A stretch of 21,024 bases of DNA. Source: Chloroflexota bacterium (GTDB lineage: Bacteria > Chloroflexota > Anaerolineae > Aggregatilineales > Phototrophicaceae). Numbering within the stretch: the stretch's first letter is position 1; each line of letters opens with the position of its first letter. The position numbers and the translations under genes are program-made. The stretch lies in the NCBI GenBank assembly GCA_026706395.1, contig JAPOYU010000152.1:1-21024 (forward strand). Reading direction: 5' to 3'. Below are positions 6,175 through 14,501 of this stretch, one piece after another. A model generated the notes under the pieces. It searched no databases, had not been told where the DNA came from, and was given only the letters and a program-made list of their open reading frames with translations.

Positions 6175-7187
6175 TCCGATTCGTCGACGCCAACAAGAAG
6201 CTGCTAGCGTTCGTCGGAATCGCCATCTTCCTGGCGATACCGCTGGTCGTGGATAACAAACTGTTGATCCATTTGGCCATCCTCGGCATGTTATACGCCG
6301 TTGTCGCCTCCAATTGGGATTTGACACTTGGTTATGCCGGTGTATTCAATTTTGCGCACTTGGCATTCTTCGGCATCGGCGCGTACACCAGCGGCATCCT
6401 TACAGTCAAGCTTGGCATCTCGCCCTGGCTCGGCATACCCTGCGGCGCGGCGACGGCTGCACTAGCCAGCATTATCGTCTCCATCCCCGCTATTCGGCTG
6501 CGCGGCATCTATGTGGCTCTGCTGACCTTCGCCTGCAGCCAATTGGTGCTCTTGCTTCTGCTCAGTCAACCGCTGATCACGGGTGGCCAGCAAGGGTTGA
6601 CTGGCGTGCCGCAATTGCAAATCGGCGACTTTCGCTTCCGCGAGAGCAAATACGCTCACTTTTATCTGGTCGGATTCTTGCTGCTCTGTTCAACCATTTT
6701 TCTCCGCCGGCTGGTTACATCTGATTTCGGCTTGAGCTTGATTGCATTGCGCGACTTTGAAGAATACGCCGTCGCCCGTGGCATCCCGCTGGCGCGGCAA
6801 CGGCTCTTGGCCTTCCTGTTCAGCTCGATATTCCCCGGGCTCGCTGGTGGCGTTTACGCTCATTTTCTGATCGTCGCCTCGCCGGATATATTCGGTTTCT
6901 CGCTGGCGACCTTGCTCTTGAGTATGGTGCTGGTCGGCGGCGTGGCGACGATTTATGGGCCGGTGGTGGTCGGCGTGGTCATGACCTACGTCAGCGAACT
7001 GATGGCGTCGAGCGCGTGGATGTCCGAGGTATTCGGCGTGTCGCGCGGTCCCGTACGCTTCATGTTCGTGGCGGTGATTATCGTGCTGACTATGCGCTTT
7101 TTTCCGCAAGGATTGTGGGGGCTGATCAAACAATACAGCGCCCGCTCCCGAACGTCGAGCGAAACCGCGGTTGAAGATCGCGCTTAA
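6171..7187 (+). CDS. livM: Branched-chain amino acid-type ABC transporter permease, LivM-like
   Basis: A 338-residue membrane protein, the second permease of the Liv-type importer. Family hallmarks visible in order are: DLTLGYAGVFNFAHLAFFGIGAY (about 50-72), the loop RLRGIYVALLTFA, a GGQQGLTG element (family usually has GGSDGLTG), the coupling loop ALRDFEEYAVARGIP and a Gly-rich segment containing MVLVGGVATIYGP. The C-terminal tail (about 20 residues) is charged and cytoplasmic. It overlaps livH by four bases. A 30-base gap with no terminator-like structure separates it from the next gene, so the catabolic genes probably continue the same transcript. Confidence 0.94.
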   Translation: MIRFVDANKKLLAFVGIAIFLAIPLVVDNKLLIHLAILGMLYAVVASNWDLTLGYAGVFNFAHLAFFGIGAYTSGILTVKLGISPWLGIPCGAATAALASIIVSIPAIRLRGIYVALLTFACSQLVLLLLLSQPLITGGQQGLTGVPQLQIGDFRFRESKYAHFYLVGFLLLCSTIFLRRLVTSDFGLSLIALRDFEEYAVARGIPLARQRLLAFLFSSIFPGLAGGVYAHFLIVASPDIFGFSLATLLLSMVLVGGVATIYGPVVVGVVMTYVSELMASSAWMSEVFGVSRGPVRFMFVAVIIVLTMRFFPQGLWGLIKQYSARSRTSSETAVEDRA

Positions 7188-7217
7188 CTGGAACCATTTG
7201 CGAAAGTATTCGGTAAC

Positions 7218-8015
7218 GTGTCAGGGGACCAAACGAAACGCAAGCGCGCATTTGTCACAGGGGCCGCCCGTGGATTGGGCGAAGGCATCGTCCGCCGTCT
7301 AGTACGTGATAACTGGTCGGTGCTGATGACCGATATCAGCCCGTCCATCCATGAGACCGCCTCGAAAATCATCGGTGACACCGGCATCTCGCCGGATCAA
7401 CTCATCGCCAGAGAACATGACGTCTCCTGCGCCGAGCGGACCGCGGAGTTCGTCAATTTGGCAGTCGACCATTTTGGCGGTCTGGATTTGGCTGTCGCCA
7501 ACGCGGGTACGGGCGGCGTCGAAGTCGACCTGGTCGATTTGGAAGTTGGAGACTTCGAGCATATCGTCGATGTCAACTATCGCGGCGTTTTCCTGACCTG
7601 CAAGTATGCCGGTCGCGTCATGAGGGAACAGGGGAGCGGCAACATCATCACGGTCAGTTCGATCTTTGGGCAGGAACCCTATCCGCGCGTCGCTACTTAT
7701 TCCGGCACCAAGGCCGGTGTCATCGCCCTAACCCTGGCTTTCGCGCTTGAGATGGCGCCGTATAATGTCCGTGTCAACACTATTGCCCCGGGATACATGG
7801 CGACCGAAATGCAGTGGGCAGGCCTGCGGCAGCGAGCCGCGCATGCCGGTATCACTTTTGAGGAGGAACGGCAGCGCGTCTGGGATTTGGTGCCGTTGGG
7901 GAGGCATGGCACGCCGGAAGAGATGGGCGCGCTTGTGGCGTTTCTTGTTTCAGATGACGCTGCCTACATCACTGGCGCAACAATCGGACTGTCCGGTGGC
8001 GTCGTGCGCCGTTAG
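7218..8015 (+). CDS. SDR family oxidoreductase
   Basis: A 265-residue classical SDR. It has the glycine motif TGAARGLG (14-21), Asp39 suggesting NAD(H), ANAG (94-97, usually NNAG), and the complete tetrad Asn120, Ser148, Tyr161, Lys165 (YSGTK). The C-terminus carries the usual YITGATIGLSGG. The start is GTG at 7218, the only plausible start, placing the glycine motif 13 residues in; there is no strong Shine-Dalgarno sequence, so translation may be weak or coupled to livM 30 bases upstream. It is followed 11 bases later by the serine hydrolase. Likely oxidises a hydroxyl or reduces a keto group on the imported substrate or a breakdown product; substrate unknown. Confidence 0.92.
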   Translation: MSGDQTKRKRAFVTGAARGLGEGIVRRLVRDNWSVLMTDISPSIHETASKIIGDTGISPDQLIAREHDVSCAERTAEFVNLAVDHFGGLDLAVANAGTGGVEVDLVDLEVGDFEHIVDVNYRGVFLTCKYAGRVMREQGSGNIITVSSIFGQEPYPRVATYSGTKAGVIALTLAFALEMAPYNVRVNTIAPGYMATEMQWAGLRQRAAHAGITFEEERQRVWDLVPLGRHGTPEEMGALVAFLVSDDAAYITGATIGLSGGVVRR

Positions 8016-8026
8016 GAGGACTGAGT

Positions 8027-8947
8027 ATGCGCGGAGAACTGGAGCGCGCTCTTGATCGGCTGATGGATGGCGTCCGCGCCGATTGGGCGCTGTATGTCAA
8101 ATATACTGGCACTGGTGAAGAAATCTGTGTCAATGCCGACGCGATGATGGACACGATGAGCACCATCAAGATCCCGGTCCTTGTTACGCTATATCGCATG
8201 GTTGACGCGGGCGAGCTCGATCTGGCGCAGACTTACAAATTGGAGACGGGCTTCAAACGATTTGGCACCGGCGTATTGCAATACATGGACGATGGCATGA
8301 TTTTCACCTTGCGCGATGCCGCGACCCTGATGATCATCGAAAGCGACAATACCGCGACCGATTACTGTTACGAAGCGGTCGGCGGACCAGACGCCGTGAA
8401 CGCGACCATGTGTGAACTGGGCTTCAGTGACATTGAAGCCTTGGGGAACTGCCTCGACTGGTTTACCGCCTTGGCCCGCGTGATCGACCCGGCGCTGGGT
8501 GAACTCGGCCCGGCGGAACTATTTCGCGCCGGTTATCCTGATATCCCGCCTGAGCAATGGTTCGCCGCCCGCGACCGTTTCCACTTTGAAGAGGGCAAGC
8601 CCTTCAGTCGAGCCAGCGCTCGCGCCCTGGGTCAATTGCTGGAGATGATCTGGAACGATAGCTGCGCCAGCCCTTCATCATGCGCCGAAATGCGCCGAAT
8701 ATTGCACTCGCAGGTATCGCGCTCGCGGTTGCCGAAATACTTGCCCGAAGCGAAAGTCGCGCACAAGACGGGTGATTTTGGTCCTTTTATCGCTAATGAT
8801 GTTGGTGTCATCGAATCGCGCAATATGGCGCCGATCATCGTCTGTGTGATGATGGCGCGGCATCGCGGCATCTGGGAAAACCTGGAAGATACCGTCGCTC
8901 GCATCGCTGAGAAAGTCTGGGAATACGGCGTTTATTCCAGTCCTTAG
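8027..8947 (+). CDS. Cytosolic serine hydrolase of class A beta-lactamase fold (Beta-lactamase2)
   Basis: A 306-residue protein with the three active-site motifs of penicillin-recognising serine enzymes: STIK (45-48, nucleophile Ser45), SDN (106-108) and KTG (247-249). Two features argue against a true beta-lactamase: it has no signal peptide, and the usual omega-loop ExELN with its deacylating Glu is not visible between SDN and KTG, where the spacing is also longer than normal (138 residues). It is better read as an intracellular amide or ester hydrolase of this fold. The ATG at 8027 follows AGGAGGA closely. It sits between an SDR and the GatC-like/amidase pair, so a role in opening or trimming the same amide substrate is plausible. 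Confidence is high for the fold and low for the reaction. Confidence 0.88.
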   Translation: MRGELERALDRLMDGVRADWALYVKYTGTGEEICVNADAMMDTMSTIKIPVLVTLYRMVDAGELDLAQTYKLETGFKRFGTGVLQYMDDGMIFTLRDAATLMIIESDNTATDYCYEAVGGPDAVNATMCELGFSDIEALGNCLDWFTALARVIDPALGELGPAELFRAGYPDIPPEQWFAARDRFHFEEGKPFSRASARALGQLLEMIWNDSCASPSSCAEMRRILHSQVSRSRLPKYLPEAKVAHKTGDFGPFIANDVGVIESRNMAPIIVCVMMARHRGIWENLEDTVARIAEKVWEYGVYSSP

Positions 8948-8975
8948 AAAGGGCGGCTCTGTACAGGAGGTCATT

Positions 8976-9188
8976 ATGAGTTATGGACGAAGCAAATCTG
9001 ACCTGCGGATTGAGGCGGATCAAGTCGCCGCTATGGCGGAAATGCTGGGCTTAGAGGTCGCGCCTGAAGAACTTGCGGCGCTTGCCGCGGCGTTGTCCAA
9101 TCAAATTCCGTCAATCAGCGCTCTGGAAGCCTTTGACCTACGGGATTACCCGCCGATACTGAAAATGGATGCGGAATGGTATGACTGA
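8976..9188 (+). CDS. Small GatC/AtzG-like partner of the downstream amidase
   Basis: A 70-residue acidic protein with a strong AGGAGGT site five bases before the ATG. It is mostly helical (residues 12-45 rich in Ala, Leu, Glu) and ends in an extended segment containing Asp-Tyr-Pro-Pro (57-60), which resembles the GatC tail that wraps around GatA. Such small proteins (GatC, AtzG) stabilise or recruit amidase-signature enzymes. It overlaps the amidase gene by eight bases, as expected for a co-translated complex. With no gatB in the window, a role in tRNA amidation is unlikely; the closer analogy is AtzG with the hydrolase AtzE. Identification rests on size, composition and position rather than on a long motif. 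Confidence 0.75.
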   Translation: MSYGRSKSDLRIEADQVAAMAEMLGLEVAPEELAALAAALSNQIPSISALEAFDLRDYPPILKMDAEWYD

Positions 9189-10605
9189 TCCAAAGGAACT
9201 CATCAATCTGTCCATCAGCGAGGCTGCCGCCGCCTTGCGCAGTGGCGAGACGACTGCGGTCGCCTTGACCCAGGCCACGCTGGCGCGAATCAAACAGACC
9301 GAGCGGACGGTCAACGCTTATGCCGCGGTGTCGGAAGAATTGGCGCTCGCAGCGGCGCGGCAAGCCGATGCGGAATTGGCCGCGGGAAAGGATCGCGGTC
9401 CGCTTCACGGCATCCCGATCGGCGTGAAGGACATCTGCTATACCAAGGGCGTCGTGACCGAGGCGGGGTCCAAAGTGCTGGAAGGATTCCTGCCCGATTA
9501 TGACTCGACGGTGGTGCAAAAGCTGAACGAAGCCGGGGCCATCATGATCGGCAAAACGCGCTGCCACGAATTCGCCTACGGTGTCAACGAACCGCCGACG
9601 CGCAGTCCCTGGGAGCTTAACAGCTATCCCGGCGGCAGCAGCACCGGCTCAGGCGTGGCGCTGACCGCGCGCTCGGCTTTTGGGACCATCGGCACCGATA
9701 CCGGCGGGTCCATCCGCATCCCGGCGTCCATTAACAATATCGTTGGCTTGAAACCGACCTATGGCCGCGTCAGTGCATATGGCGTGTTGCCGCTGTCCTG
9801 GACGCTCGACCATGTCGGACCGATGACGCGTACGATACTCGACAACGCCCATTTGCTGGGGGCGATCGCCGGGCACGATCCGAAAGATGCCACTTCTGCG
9901 CGTGTGGATGTGCCGGACTATACGGCCGGCATCGGAGACGGCGTTCGCGGTACTCGCATCGGCATTGATCGTGAATATGTTCTGTATCCGGGCGTGATCG
10001 ATGACGTGCGCGCCGCGACCGAGTCGGTTATCAACGAGTTGGCGGCTATGGGCGCGGAAATAGTCGAGATCAGCTTGCCCGAATTCGAGTTGACGCCGGA
10101 AACGCTCTTCACCGTTATGATGGTGGAAGCCAGCACCTTTCATCGGCAGCAACTACGGGAGAAAGGCGATCTCTATGATCCCGCCACCCGCGCTACTTTG
10201 CAATTGGGCGAACTCGTGCCGGGGACGCATTACGTTACCGGCTTGCGCGCTCGCGAGCGTTATCGGTCTGCTATGAAGGACATGTTCCGGCGGGAGAGTC
10301 TGGACGCGTTGATTTCGCCGACGATGCCGCTGCCAATGCCGCTGCTGACCGATTTGCATCAGCCGCGCAAGGACATGGATATCGGCGAATCGCCAATCAT
10401 TTCGATTATCCACCATACCTTTTCCGCCAATCTCGGCGGTCAGCCAGCGTTGAGCGCCCCTTGTGGCTTTACGCGCGATGGCTTGCCGATTGGCTATCAA
10501 TTGATGGGCCGGCCATTTGACGAAGCGACGCTTTACCGCATCGCCTACGCTTACGAGCAGGCGCATGATTGGCAGGAACGTCAGCCGCCGCATGTCTATG
10601 ACTGA
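9181..10605 (+). CDS. Amidase-signature hydrolase (GatA/AtzE-like)
   Basis: A 474-residue amidase-signature enzyme with the full Ser-cisSer-Lys triad: Lys83 (GVKD), Ser153 (PGGSS) and nucleophile Ser177 (TDTGGSIR). It hydrolyses a carboxamide to acid and ammonia or amine. Length and motif order match GatA and AtzE. The chosen ATG at 9181 lies within the stop region of the preceding GatC-like gene; an in-frame ATG at 9169 would add four residues and cannot be excluded. The pairing with a GatC-like subunit but no GatB suggests a stand-alone catabolic amidase complex comparable to AtzE-AtzG (1-carboxybiuret hydrolysis), though the substrate here is unknown. No signal peptide. Confidence 0.93.
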   Translation: MTDPKELINLSISEAAAALRSGETTAVALTQATLARIKQTERTVNAYAAVSEELALAAARQADAELAAGKDRGPLHGIPIGVKDICYTKGVVTEAGSKVLEGFLPDYDSTVVQKLNEAGAIMIGKTRCHEFAYGVNEPPTRSPWELNSYPGGSSTGSGVALTARSAFGTIGTDTGGSIRIPASINNIVGLKPTYGRVSAYGVLPLSWTLDHVGPMTRTILDNAHLLGAIAGHDPKDATSARVDVPDYTAGIGDGVRGTRIGIDREYVLYPGVIDDVRAATESVINELAAMGAEIVEISLPEFELTPETLFTVMMVEASTFHRQQLREKGDLYDPATRATLQLGELVPGTHYVTGLRARERYRSAMKDMFRRESLDALISPTMPLPMPLLTDLHQPRKDMDIGESPIISIIHHTFSANLGGQPALSAPCGFTRDGLPIGYQLMGRPFDEATLYRIAYAYEQAHDWQERQPPHVYD

Positions 10606-10618
10606 GGAGTGAGATGAT

Positions 10619-11500
10619 ATGAAGTTTGGCTTGATTTTGCCGAATTTCGGCGCCATTGCCGGCGGAGACGCGATTCGCCAAAGCGCCGTGTTGGCGGAGG
10701 ACATGGGCTTCGATTCAGTCTGGACTACCGACCATGTCCTGATGCCTTCCAGCATGCCCGACCCTTACGGGAATCTTGTCGAATCACTGATTGCGCTTAG
10801 CATCGCGGCGACGGTCACGCAGCGTGTACAGCTGGGCACATCCATCATCGTGACGCCGCAGCGCGAGCCGGTGCTGCTGGCCAAACAGCTCGCCTCTATT
10901 GACGCGGTTTCCGGTGGACGCCTGATCCTGGGCGCTGGCGTCGGCTGGCTGGAGCAGGAATTCAACTACCTCAATGCAAATTACGGCAACCGCGGCGCCC
11001 GCTTCGATGAAGGGTTGGCGCTGGCGCGCACCTTGTGGAGTGGTGAGGGCAGTTTCCACGGTAAATTTACGGCCTTCGACGATGCGCTGTTTTCGCCTTA
11101 TCCCATCAAGCGTGGCGATCTGCCGATCTGGATCGGGGGCAACAGCGAACATGCGATCCGCCGCGCTGCCACGATGGCAGATGGCTGGCATCCGGTGGGC
11201 TTGACGCCTTCGGAATTGGCGGATGGCTGTGCAAAGCTGCGCTCACAGGCAAACGGACGCGCGGTTACCGTCTCCCTGCGCACCAATATCGAACTGCTCG
11301 CCGCGGGCGAAACCTCTAGGGGCTACCAAGCGCCCGGTCACGCGCCGCAAGGTTCCGCGGCCGACATCACCAGCGAACTGCGCGCTTACGAGGACGCGGG
11401 CCTCGAACACGCGGTCTTGTGGCTATTCCATGAGAGCTGGAATGCGCTGGAAAGCCGAGTCAGATTGTTCGCCACCGACGTGATGCCAAACTTTCGCTAG
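10619..11500 (+). CDS. LLM class (luciferase-like) oxidoreductase, probably F420-dependent
   Basis: A 293-residue TIM-barrel protein of the bacterial luciferase-like family. Diagnostic segments are the N-terminal MKFGLILPNFG, FDSVWTTDHV (31-40), the LGTSIIVTPQREPVLLAKQ stretch, LGAGVGWLEQEF and the later IWIGGNSEHAIRRAA, characteristic of F420-dependent rather than FMN-monooxygenase members. It would carry out hydride transfer with F420 or a flavin on a small substrate. Some LLM enzymes open nitrogen heterocycles (RutA), an attractive but unproven role among amide hydrolases. A GAGGAG site precedes the ATG; the preceding amidase ends 13 bases upstream. Which cofactor is used cannot be settled by eye. 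Confidence 0.9.
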   Translation: MKFGLILPNFGAIAGGDAIRQSAVLAEDMGFDSVWTTDHVLMPSSMPDPYGNLVESLIALSIAATVTQRVQLGTSIIVTPQREPVLLAKQLASIDAVSGGRLILGAGVGWLEQEFNYLNANYGNRGARFDEGLALARTLWSGEGSFHGKFTAFDDALFSPYPIKRGDLPIWIGGNSEHAIRRAATMADGWHPVGLTPSELADGCAKLRSQANGRAVTVSLRTNIELLAAGETSRGYQAPGHAPQGSAADITSELRAYEDAGLEHAVLWLFHESWNALESRVRLFATDVMPNFR

Positions 11501-11524
11501 AACCCCAGAAAAGGAGCGGTAACG

Positions 11525-12400
11525 ATGGGCGAATTCAAGTGGCCGGACGAGCGAATATGTGCGGTAGCGCTCACCTTTGATCTCGACGGCGAGACCATCC
11601 CCTATATGCTTGATCCTCCTCAGGCTACCAAACGCCTGGCGCTGATGTCGGAGTTCAGCTACGGACCAAATGTCGCCATGCCGCATATTCTCGATCTGCT
11701 CGATTTATATGAGATCAAAGCGAGTTTCTTTTCGCCGGCGCGGACCTTGGAATTGCATCCCGACATCGCGCGAGAGATTGTCGCGCGCGGGCACGACTTG
11801 GGTCATCATGGTTTTATGCACGAGCGCCCTGACGGCTTGAGCGACGAGAAGGAAGAACGGGTATTGAAGGCGGGTATCGACGTCATCGAAGGCATCACTG
11901 GGGGCCGACCCATCGGCTATCGCTCACCCGCCTGGGAACTAAAACCATCGTCGCCAGCCTTGCTCAAGCGCCATGGCTTTCAATTTGATAGCAGCTTGAT
12001 GGGTTACGATATTCCCTACTGGGTAGAAACCGCCGAGGGCGACTTGCTGGAGCTGCCCGTCAGTTGGCGCAACGATGACTGGCCGCAATTTGGCTTCGTC
12101 TCGGTGCCGCCCGTCGGCAACGGCATCAACCCGCCTTCGATCGGCCTGGAAGTCTTCACCGCCGAATTTGAAGGTTTGTTCGCGCGCGGCGGTCTTTTCA
12201 ACATGACCATGCACCCCTTCCTGGCGGGGCGTCCTTCGGGCATGATCGTACTGGAGCGGCTGATCCGCCATCTTCGTGGATTCCCACGCGTCTGGTGGGC
12301 CAAGCTGAGCGAGATCTCGGAATACTGCCACATTGGTGAAGTCGCGCCCACGCTGCCCCGCGCCAGCACCAAGATCCCGGCAGCGAAATGGATCGATTGA
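11525..12400 (+). CDS. CE4 polysaccharide deacetylase-family hydrolase, HpPgdA/PuuE-like
   Basis: A 291-residue carbohydrate esterase 4 fold protein. It has the motif-1 Asp pair TFDLDGE (Asp19, Asp21), motif 2 GHHGFMHE with metal ligands His95 and His99, motif 3 YRSPAW (131-136) and the later LPVSW segment. The N-terminal WPD followed by TFDLD and the GHHG form of motif 2 are typical of the HpPgdA/PuuE branch, which includes peptidoglycan deacetylase and the metal-independent allantoinase PuuE. No signal peptide or membrane anchor is present, so cytosolic hydrolysis of a small amide, formamide or cyclic ureide is more likely than cell-wall modification. It has AAGGAG before the ATG and is followed after two bases by the next SDR. 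Confidence 0.92.
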   Translation: MGEFKWPDERICAVALTFDLDGETIPYMLDPPQATKRLALMSEFSYGPNVAMPHILDLLDLYEIKASFFSPARTLELHPDIAREIVARGHDLGHHGFMHERPDGLSDEKEERVLKAGIDVIEGITGGRPIGYRSPAWELKPSSPALLKRHGFQFDSSLMGYDIPYWVETAEGDLLELPVSWRNDDWPQFGFVSVPPVGNGINPPSIGLEVFTAEFEGLFARGGLFNMTMHPFLAGRPSGMIVLERLIRHLRGFPRVWWAKLSEISEYCHIGEVAPTLPRASTKIPAAKWID

Positions 12401-12402
12401 AG

Positions 12403-13173
12403 ATGACAAAGCGCTTTGTTGGCAGAACCGCCCTCGTCACCGGCGCCGGTCACGGCATTGGACGGCAAATCGCGCTGGATTTTGCGCTGGAAGGCGCGAG
12501 AGTGGGCGTCAACGATGTCGCTAGTGAACGCGCCAATCTGGTCGCCGACGAGATCGCCGCTGCTGGTGGAGAGGCGCTGGCCTTGGCTGGCGATATCCGT
12601 TCAGCGGATCAAGTCGACCAAATGGCGGCTGCGCTTGCATGCTGTTTCGACGCGCCCGATATTCTTGTCAACAACGCCGGCATCTATCCCAATAGCCTCA
12701 TCGTCGACATGACTGAAGAAGAATGGGACCGCGTCTGGGACATCAATGTCAAAGGCATGTTTCTCGTCAGCCGCGCCGTGCTGCGCAACATGATTGGGAC
12801 CAAGACAGGCGGCAAGATCATTAATATGTCTTCGGGCGCTGCGCTTCGGGCGCGGGTTGGCGCTTCTCATTACTGCGCGTCCAAAGCGGCGATTTCGATG
12901 TTTACACAGGTGCTGGCGCTGGAAGCGGCCGAGCACAACATCCAGGTCAATGCGGTGGCGCCCGGCTTGATCGAAGTGCCGGATTGGGATCTGACGCCGG
13001 AGTACATTGATGCGCTGGTTGGCATGACGCCGCGCGGGCGCATCGGGCAACCGGCGGATGTTTCGGCGATGGTACGCTATCTGGCATCGGACGATGCTGA
13101 TTTCATCACCGGCGCGGTCATGCTGGTGGATGGCGGCTCCTCCGCCGGTCAGAATCTGCCTCTCAGCGGTTGA
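12403..13173 (+). CDS. SDR family oxidoreductase
   Basis: A 256-residue classical SDR with TGAGHGIG (13-20), Asp38 (favours NAD(H)), NNAG (90-93) and the intact tetrad Asn115, Ser144, Tyr157, Lys161 (YCASK), plus the C-terminal ITGAVMLVDGG. The ATG at 12403 gives the standard N-terminus; an in-frame ATG at 12388, within the deacetylase gene, would add five residues. Neither has a good Shine-Dalgarno sequence, so translation is probably coupled to the preceding gene. It is distinct in sequence from the SDR at 7218, so the two probably act on different steps. Substrate unknown. Confidence 0.92.
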   Translation: MTKRFVGRTALVTGAGHGIGRQIALDFALEGARVGVNDVASERANLVADEIAAAGGEALALAGDIRSADQVDQMAAALACCFDAPDILVNNAGIYPNSLIVDMTEEEWDRVWDINVKGMFLVSRAVLRNMIGTKTGGKIINMSSGAALRARVGASHYCASKAAISMFTQVLALEAAEHNIQVNAVAPGLIEVPDWDLTPEYIDALVGMTPRGRIGQPADVSAMVRYLASDDADFITGAVMLVDGGSSAGQNLPLSG

Positions 13174-13178
13174 CCAGC

Positions 13179-14501
13179 ATGAACCTCCGGGCAATCGAAG
13201 CACAGGTCTATCAGCGCCTCGATACGATGCGCGATGATATCATCCAGTTCACGCAGGAGATGGTCTCCTTCAAGAGTGTCAATCCACGCTTCATGGGCGA
13301 TCCGGACAAAAGCGAAGAGACGGAAGTTCAGGACTTCCTTGAAGCCAAACTCAAATCCCTCGGCTTGCGGCTGACGCGCTGGGAAAAGGAGGGGCGGCGG
13401 CCCAATCTGGTGGCGCTGTTGTCCGGCAGCGGCGGCGGCAGGAGCCTGGCTTTCAACGGCCATATCGATGTGGTGCCCATTGGCGATCAAGATGGTTGGG
13501 ATTGTGACCCATGGGGCAATGATATTGTCGATGGCAAGCTCTATGGCCGCGGATCCATTGACATGAAAGCCGGGGTGGCTGCATTCATCGCCGCGACGGA
13601 AGCGGTCATTGAGAGTGGCGTCATCTTGCAAGGCGACTTGCAGCTGCATGTTGTGGTGGATGAAGAAGCGGGAGGTTTCGCCGGCTCACGGGATGTGATC
13701 AATCGTGGCTATCGCGCCGATGGCATCATTGTCGCCGAGCCGACCGCGGGACGGATTGAAGCGGCGGAAGGCGGACTGAGTTGGGTGCGCGTCACCATTC
13801 GCGGCCGGGCGGCCCATGCCGGTTGGCGCTTCGCGCAGATATACCCGCAGCCTGATCCGGACGCGGCCAATGCTGATGGCGTCAACGCAATCGAAAAAGG
13901 CGTCAGATTTGTGCAAGCAGTGCGCGAATTCGAACGGGACTGGGCGCATTCTCGGCATCATCCCCTGATGCCGCCCGGCATCACCACCATTAATCCCGGC
14001 GTGATCGTTGGCGGCGTAGGCTTGGGCGAAGATGGAAAACCGCTGGTTACTTCCAACCCGGCGATGATCCCCGATGTCTGCGTAATCGATTTCGACTTCA
14101 AGTATCTGCCGACTGAGACCTTTGAGGTAGTCCGCGAGGAATTCGAGGCTTTTGTCGCTGCATTTGCCCGAACCGATCCCTGGCTCCGCGATCATCCGCC
14201 CGCGCTGCAGTGGCACTTGGCCAATATCGACTTCCCTCCCTTTTCCACGTCACCGGATCACGCTTTGATTCAAGCAGTGCGCGAGACACATCATCATTTG
14301 GGAATCGAGACCGAATTGGCGGGCAAGCGCGCGGTAACCGATGCCGCCTTTTACGCCGGCGCTGGCATGACGCCTATCATTCTGGGACCAGCGGGAGAAG
14401 GTTTGCATGGCGACAACGAATATGTCGAGCTGGACTCATTGATCGAAACGGCTAAAGTGTTCGCCGGCGTCATCCTGCGCTGGTGCGGGATCGCACAATA
14501 A
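13179..14501 (+). CDS. M20 family metallopeptidase, ArgE/DapE/ACY1-like
   Basis: A 440-residue di-zinc M20 peptidase. Metal ligands and catalytic residues are visible in order: His95 and Asp97 (GHIDVVP), Asp128 (SIDMKAG), Glu162-Glu163 (VDEEAGG), Glu187 (AEP) and His410 (LHGDNEY). The dimerisation domain includes the RAAHAGWRF segment. Characterised relatives remove acyl or succinyl groups from amino acids or split dipeptides. The ATG at 13179, five bases after the SDR stop, is preferred over an in-frame TTG at 13170. It ends exactly where the second M20 gene begins. Cytosolic; likely releases an amino acid from an N-acyl or peptide-like intermediate. Confidence 0.93.
   Translation: MNLRAIEAQVYQRLDTMRDDIIQFTQEMVSFKSVNPRFMGDPDKSEETEVQDFLEAKLKSLGLRLTRWEKEGRRPNLVALLSGSGGGRSLAFNGHIDVVPIGDQDGWDCDPWGNDIVDGKLYGRGSIDMKAGVAAFIAATEAVIESGVILQGDLQLHVVVDEEAGGFAGSRDVINRGYRADGIIVAEPTAGRIEAAEGGLSWVRVTIRGRAAHAGWRFAQIYPQPDPDAANADGVNAIEKGVRFVQAVREFERDWAHSRHHPLMPPGITTINPGVIVGGVGLGEDGKPLVTSNPAMIPDVCVIDFDFKYLPTETFEVVREEFEAFVAAFARTDPWLRDHPPALQWHLANIDFPPFSTSPDHALIQAVRETHHHLGIETELAGKRAVTDAAFYAGAGMTPIILGPAGEGLHGDNEYVELDSLIETAKVFAGVILRWCGIAQ

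Noticed and set aside
8027..8947. Antibiotic-resistance beta-lactamase
   Set aside because: No export signal and no visible omega-loop Glu; the metabolic context argues for another substrate.
8976..10605. Part of the tRNA-dependent amidotransferase GatCAB
   Set aside because: No gatB nearby, and the neighbours are catabolic genes.
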